In this document: positions 61,214 through 61,450 of the stretch, in pieces
Layout of the letters: the number at the start of each line of letters is the position of its first letter
Position numbering within the stretch: the stretch's first letter is position 1
Assembly: GCF_000380185.1 (NCBI RefSeq)
Contig: NZ_KB904756.1
Span: forward strand, 1-61,450
DNA length: 61,450 nucleotides
Source: Thiofilum flexile DSM 14609
GTDB lineage: Bacteria; Pseudomonadota; Gammaproteobacteria; Thiotrichales; Thiotrichaceae
Direction of reading: 5' to 3'
Translations under genes and position numbers: made by a program
Notes under the pieces: generated by a model
Databases searched by the model: none
Told to the model about the DNA's origin: nothing
The model's input: the letters and a program-made list of their open reading frames with translations, nothing else

Positions 61214-61450
61214 CTAGTTTTCTGTCTTAAAGTTGTCATCTATCCTTGGCTCAAAATGATGCTCTAAGTACGCCTTGATCATCTCCTCGGTCAGCTCACC
61301 TGAGGTCGCACAAAAATAACCCCGTGCCCAAAAATGCTGTCCCCAATAGCGCTTCCTTAAATCAGGATAACTCTCAAACAGCTTGGTCGCACTACGTCCC
61401 TTTATCCGACGCATGATCTCGCTCGGTGCTAGTTCAGGCGGTGCTGATAA
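61214..61450 (-). CDS. tnpA: IS200/IS605-family transposase TnpA, partial
   Basis: 79 codons of the C-terminal end are visible and the gene runs off the window at 61450. PSEIMRRIKGRSATKLFE then YWGQHFWARGYFCATSGELTEEM are characteristic of the HUH/Y1 transposase; the Tyr in IKAYLEHH is at the catalytic position. The HUH motif is outside the window. Together with the hairpins downstream it forms the right end of the element. Confidence 0.85.
   Translation of the reverse strand, partial: LSAPPELAPSEIMRRIKGRSATKLFESYPDLRKRYWGQHFWARGYFCATSGELTEEMIKAYLEHHFEPRIDDNFKTEN

Noticed and set aside
1-61450. tRNA, rRNA, CRISPR array or riboswitch
   Set aside because: I looked for cloverleaf, direct-repeat/spacer and known aptamer patterns and saw none, including upstream of ribF and the purine genes.

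Overview
The window looks like chromosomal DNA of a gammaproteobacterium. The gene neighbourhoods tonB-yqgE/algH-yqgF(ruvX)-pyrR-pyrB-pyrC' and yggS divergent from pilT-pilU match the conserved order known from Pseudomonas-type genomes, and fimV, gspC, glnE, relA and dsbB point the same way. The modest GC content and a lipoyl-domain-fused E3 would fit a Thiothrix/Thiolinea-like (Thiotrichales) bacterium. That genus guess is inference only; no rRNA or tRNA gene is visible.

Layout. 1-805 is an IS1-family element that has cut a FadR/LldR-type regulator, whose C-terminus survives at 806-1003, just upstream of the L-lactate oxidation operon lutABC (1015-3830). A Spy-like lipoprotein and a terminator or small-RNA-like hairpin follow. 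Then come aceE-aceF-lpd (4858-10952), the complete pyruvate dehydrogenase complex, closed by a strong terminator. 11.0-13.1 kb is an accessory pocket of degraded genes: an Rpn-like tail, a probable toxin-immunity remnant with a pilin-like gene lying between imperfect 24-bp inverted repeats, and a 5'-truncated gene. 13.2-22.5 kb holds carbonic anhydrase, a methyltransferase, purK-purE divergent from purC, a sugar epimerase, an orphan gspC, a single-domain protoglobin and relA. 22.6-27.1 kb holds a HAD phosphatase, a PIN/HTH toxin-antitoxin pair, a secreted lipase-like protein and a TonB. 27.1-33.5 kb is the yqgE-yqgF-pyrR-pyrB-pyrC' run followed by trmL, ribF and convergent fbp.

34.0-36.7 kb is a compact operon of an ECF sigma factor, a membrane anti-sigma factor without the usual zinc motif, and a subtilisin-like lipoprotein protease. 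It is the most system-like unit in the window. dsbB, a Pro/Thr-rich secreted protein, DUF924, a voltage-gated-type K+ channel and a D-amino-acid transaminase follow. 41-44.4 kb holds a FimV-like protein and two LPS-core glycosyltransferases. 44.4-51.8 kb holds a PfkB kinase, a Tat-exported PhoX-like phosphatase, an EamA exporter, an NmrA-type oxidoreductase divergent from its HxlR regulator, an MFS exporter and bioD. 51.8-55.2 kb carries three tandem PilT/PilU-type retraction ATPases, divergent from yggS. 56-60.9 kb has a DUF4124 protein, glnE, a DJ-1/PfpI protein and an exonuclease. The right end has an SDR gene truncated by an IS200/IS605 element that runs off the window.

Functional themes are lactate to pyruvate to acetyl-CoA (lutABC plus PDH), purine and pyrimidine synthesis, type IV pilus retraction (pilT/pilU, fimV, and a tonB whose Pseudomonas positional counterpart tonB3 is known to affect twitching), and envelope or stress functions. 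Both ends of the window lie in insertion sequences, as expected if it is a contig broken at repeats.
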